Below are positions 6,501 through 8,491 of a stretch of 8,491 nt of DNA, piece after piece. A program made the translations under genes and the position numbers. The stretch comes from Bacteroidales bacterium M6 (GTDB taxonomy: Bacteria > Bacteroidota > Bacteroidia > Bacteroidales > Muribaculaceae), in the NCBI GenBank assembly GCA_001689485.1, contig LUJQ01000019.1, positions 178 to 8,668 of the forward strand, written 5' to 3'. Within the stretch, counting starts at the first letter, position 1, and each line of letters starts with the position of its first letter. A model generated the notes under the pieces. It had not been told where the DNA came from. It made no database searches and worked only from the letters and a program-made list of their open reading frames with translations.

Positions 6501-7395
6501 TGTTGATTTCGACACCGTGAACCTCAGCATGTGGACTGGCGACGAGCATACAAACGAACTTGTGCGTGAGCTTATCGTGAACTATCTGCGTAAATCGAAG
6601 GAGATTGATGCCGAGCTGCGCCGCAAGAAATTCGACATTTCGATAGGTGACGAGCTGCCTTCCGGCATCATGCAGATTGCCAAGGTCTATATAGCCAAAA
6701 AACGTAAAATCGGTGTCGGCGACAAGATGGCAGGCCGCCATGGTAACAAGGGTATCGTTTCGCGTGTCGTGCGCCAGGAGGATATGCCTTTCCTTGCTGA
6801 CGGTACGCCGGTCGACATCTGCCTTAACCCGCTGGGTGTGCCTTCACGTATGAACCTCGGTCAGATTTTCGAGACCGTGCTCGGATGGGCCGGCCGTGAA
6901 CTGGGCGAGAAGTTCTCGACACCTATTTTCGACGGTGCCACAATGGACGACCTGAACGAATGGACTGACAAGGCTGGTATCCCCCGTTATGGCAAGACCT
7001 ATCTTTACGACGGCGGCACCGGCGAGCGTTTCGACCAGCCTGCCACTGTGGGCGTGATTTACATGCTGAAGCTCGGCCACATGGTAGAGGATAAGATGCA
7101 TGCACGTTCGATCGGCCCGTACTCGCTGATTACCCAGCAGCCGTTGGGCGGTAAGGCCCAGTTCGGCGGCCAGCGTTTCGGAGAGATGGAAGTGTGGGCG
7201 CTCGAGGCATTCGGCGCATCCCACATCCTTCAGGAGATTCTGACCATCAAGAGTGACGACGTGACCGGCCGCTCGAAAGCCTACGAGGCTATCGTCAAGG
7301 GTGAGCCGATGCCCGCCGCAGGCATCCCCGAATCGCTCAATGTGCTTCTGCACGAGCTGCAGGGTCTTGGCCTGAGCATCAATCTTGAACAATAA
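3583..7395 (+). CDS. rpoB: DNA-directed RNA polymerase subunit beta
   Basis: RpoB forms one pincer of the core RNA polymerase, part of the active centre and the rifampicin pocket. The 1270-residue protein is complete. Visible landmarks in order are: the N-terminal FVINGAERV motif (133-141); the rifampicin region from FFGTNALSQFMDQ (465-477) through THKRRLSALGPGGL; the nearby CPIETPEGPNIGL; the catalytic-domain GDKMAGRHGNKG (1046-1057), followed by LNPLGVPSRMN; and the C-terminal anchor GGQRFGEMEVWALEAFGA with the ending PESLNVLLHELQGLGL. E. coli numbering is 40 higher in the rifampicin region, so D516, H526 and S531 correspond to D476, H486 and S491; all keep the sensitive-type residue. Residues about 895-1040, charged and helix-rich (for example KLDEEYEEKLGNLKDLL), fall where lineage-specific insertions are known in this subunit. 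rpoC follows after 29 bases with no terminator, so rpoB and rpoC share a transcript. Confidence 0.99.
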   Translation: MSSTVKPRVNFATVKNPLPYPDFLEVQLKSFKDFLQLDTPPEKRNNEGLYKVFAENFPIADTRNNFVLEFLDYYIDPPRYTIEECLERGQTYSVPLKAKLKLYCTDPDHEDFATVIQDVYLGPIPYMTEKGTFVINGAERVVVSQLHRSPGVFFGQSTHANGTKLYSARIIPFRGSWIEFATDINNVMYAYIDRKKKLPVTTLLRAIGLESDKDIIEIFDLAEELRVTKTNLKKALGRKLAARVLRTWVEDFVDEDTGEVVSIDRNEVVIDRETVLEEDHIQEILDSGVSTILLHKEDANTSDYSIIFETLQKDTTNSEKEAIQYIYRQLRNAEPPDDASAREVITNLFFSEKRYDLGEVGRYRINKKLGLTTPMDVKVLTKEDMIEIIKYLIELINSKTDVDDIDHLSNRRVRTVGEQLYNQFGVGLARMSRTIRERMNVRDNEVFTPIDLINAKTISSVINTFFGTNALSQFMDQTNPLAEITHKRRLSALGPGGLSRERAGFEVRDVHYTHYGRLCPIETPEGPNIGLISSLCVYAKINDLGFIETPYRKVADGKVDLDNEHVTYLTAEVEEGQLIAQGNAPLFDDGTFRNPKVKARLDADFPIVPPAEIQLMDVAPQQIASIAASLIPFLEHDDANRALMGSNMMRQAVPLMRSEAPIVGTGIEGQLVRDSRTQVMAEGDGVIEFVDATTIRIRYDRTEEQDFVSFEEPVKEYRIPKWRKTNQSTTIDLRPICNKGQRVQAGDILTEGYATEKGELALGRNLKVAFMPWKGYNYEDAIVLNERMVKEDILTSVHVDEYSLEVRETKRGMEELTSDIPNVSEDATKDLDERGIIRIGAHVVPGDIMIGKITPKGESDPTPEEKLLRAIFGDKAGDVKDASLKASPSLKGVVIGSNLFSRATKSGRQNKAAQALLPKLDEEYEEKLGNLKDLLISKLMTLTAGKTSQGVKDFLGTDIIPKGGKFTAGALKDVDFDTVNLSMWTGDEHTNELVRELIVNYLRKSKEIDAELRRKKFDISIGDELPSGIMQIAKVYIAKKRKIGVGDKMAGRHGNKGIVSRVVRQEDMPFLADGTPVDICLNPLGVPSRMNLGQIFETVLGWAGRELGEKFSTPIFDGATMDDLNEWTDKAGIPRYGKTYLYDGGTGERFDQPATVGVIYMLKLGHMVEDKMHARSIGPYSLITQQPLGGKAQFGGQRFGEMEVWALEAFGASHILQEILTIKSDDVTGRSKAYEAIVKGEPMPAAGIPESLNVLLHELQGLGLSINLEQ

Positions 7396-7424
7396 AAGAA
7401 ACGAAAAACTCTCTTTAACACAAT

Positions 7425-8491
7425 ATGGCTTTTAGAAAAGAAAACAAGTCAAAGACAGCTTTCTCCAAAATCTCCATCGGGCTTGCTTCGCCCGAGGAAA
7501 TCCTGGAGAAGTCGTCAGGCGAGGTGCTCAAGCCCGAAACCATCAACTACCGCACATACAAGCCCGAACGCGACGGTCTTTTCTGCGAGCGCATTTTCGG
7601 TCCGGTAAAGGATTACGAATGCCATTGCGGGAAGTATAAGCGCATCCGTTACAAGGGTATCGTGTGCGACCGATGCGGTGTGGAGGTGACCGAGAAGAAA
7701 GTGCGCCGCGAGCGCATGGGTCACATCAAGCTTGTGGTGCCCGTGGCACATATATGGTATTTCCGTTCGCTTCCCAACAAAATCGGCTATTTGCTCGGGC
7801 TCCCCTCGAAGAAGCTTGACGCGGTGATTTATTACGAGCGTTATATCGTGATAAATCCCGGGCCGTTCGGCGAGGAACTGGCGCGTATGGATCTCCTCTC
7901 CGAAGAGGAATATTTCGATTATATTGAAAAGCTTCCCGAAGATAACCGGAGCCTGCCCGATGATGATCCCAACAAGTTCATCGCCAAGATGGGTGCGGAG
8001 GCTATCCTCGAATTGTTGAGCACCATAAATCTCGACGAGCTTTCGTATTCGCTCCGCCACACCGCCAACACCGATGGTTCGCAGCAGCGTAAAACCGAGG
8101 CTTTGAAACGTTTGCAGGTTGTGGAATCGTTCCGTGCGTCGGCTAACCGCAACAAGCCCGAATGGATGATTCTCCAGGCTGTGCCTGTTATCCCGCCGGA
8201 TCTCCGTCCGTTGGTGCCCCTGGATGGCGGCCGTTTTGCCACATCCGACCTCAACGACCTCTATCGTCGTGTGATTATCCGTAACAACCGTTTGAAACGC
8301 CTTATCGAAATCAAGGCCCCGGAAGTGATTCTGCGTAATGAAAAGCGCATGCTTCAGGAAGCTGTGGATTCGCTGCTCGACAATTCCCGCAAATCGTCGG
8401 CAGTTAAGACCGATGCCAACCGCCCGCTGAAATCGCTTTCCGATTCGCTCAAGGGTAAGCAAGGCCGTTTCCGTCAGAACCTTCTCGGTAA
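7425..8491 (+). CDS. rpoC: DNA-directed RNA polymerase subunit beta', N-terminal part (cut by window edge)
   Basis: RpoC carries the catalytic magnesium site and the clamp of RNA polymerase. The frame is open from ATG 7425 to the last base, giving 355 complete codons and two further bases. The N-terminal zinc ribbon is intact: C66, C68, C81 and C84, with spacing C-x-C-x12-C-x2-C as in E. coli C70/C72/C85/C88. Later come PPDLRPLVPLDGGRFATSD (about 257-275) and RNNRLKRL, which belong to the clamp and lid region, and the window ends at QGRFRQNLLG (346-355), just before the expected KRVDYSGRSV switch segment. The catalytic NADFDGD motif lies beyond the edge and cannot be checked. The upstream gap is A-rich with no Shine-Dalgarno sequence, and the product begins MAFRKENKSK, as in Bacteroidales homologues. 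It is co-transcribed with rpoB. Confidence 0.98.
   Translation, partial: MAFRKENKSKTAFSKISIGLASPEEILEKSSGEVLKPETINYRTYKPERDGLFCERIFGPVKDYECHCGKYKRIRYKGIVCDRCGVEVTEKKVRRERMGHIKLVVPVAHIWYFRSLPNKIGYLLGLPSKKLDAVIYYERYIVINPGPFGEELARMDLLSEEEYFDYIEKLPEDNRSLPDDDPNKFIAKMGAEAILELLSTINLDELSYSLRHTANTDGSQQRKTEALKRLQVVESFRASANRNKPEWMILQAVPVIPPDLRPLVPLDGGRFATSDLNDLYRRVIIRNNRLKRLIEIKAPEVILRNEKRMLQEAVDSLLDNSRKSSAVKTDANRPLKSLSDSLKGKQGRFRQNLLG

Noticed and set aside
7515..8462. Open frame of 315 codons on the minus strand inside rpoC
   Set aside because: The + strand carries an unbroken, unmistakable RpoC N-terminus with its zinc ribbon; the antisense product resembles nothing I know.
1..8491. Search for a mobile element, CRISPR array, defence genes or a novel gene system
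   Set aside because: All coding space is filled by conserved housekeeping genes in their standard order. I saw no direct repeats with spacers, terminal inverted repeats or transposase motifs.

Overview
The window is a chromosomal housekeeping segment from a member of the Bacteroidota, most likely order Bacteroidales. The grounds are protein sequence (an RpoB of 1270 residues, L7/L12 and L11 of Bacteroidales type by recollection), moderate GC, A-rich starts without Shine-Dalgarno sequences, and the gene order tRNA-Trp, secE, nusG, rplK, rplA, rplJ, rplL, rpoB, rpoC. A finer assignment cannot be made from sight alone. All genes are on the + strand.

Layout: 1-31 is the 3' end of tRNA-Trp. 43-818 carries secE and nusG. 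A terminator-like hairpin (834-867) is followed by about 280 bases without a convincing gene (868-1148) that fold into several good helices just before rplK. 1149-3261 carries the ribosomal stalk genes rplK (L11), rplA (L1), rplJ (L10) and rplL (L7/L12), 14-39 bases apart. A 16-bp perfect terminator with a T run (3287-3326) closes that unit. An AT-rich stretch with a possible Bacteroidetes-type promoter (3356-3385) and a structured leader of about 190 bases precede rpoB (3583-7395). rpoC starts at 7425 and runs off the right edge.

The genes serve protein export (SecE), transcription elongation and termination (NusG), the L1 stalk, L11 and L10-L12 GTPase centre of the large ribosomal subunit, and the catalytic core of RNA polymerase. 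Gene content is textbook. The part worth attention is non-coding: two hairpins that appear to cut the cluster into three expression modules (secE-nusG, rplKAJL, rpoBC), and two long leaders, one with a possible pseudoknot ending 22 bases before the rplK start codon. I see no mobile element, CRISPR array, defence system or unusual gene.
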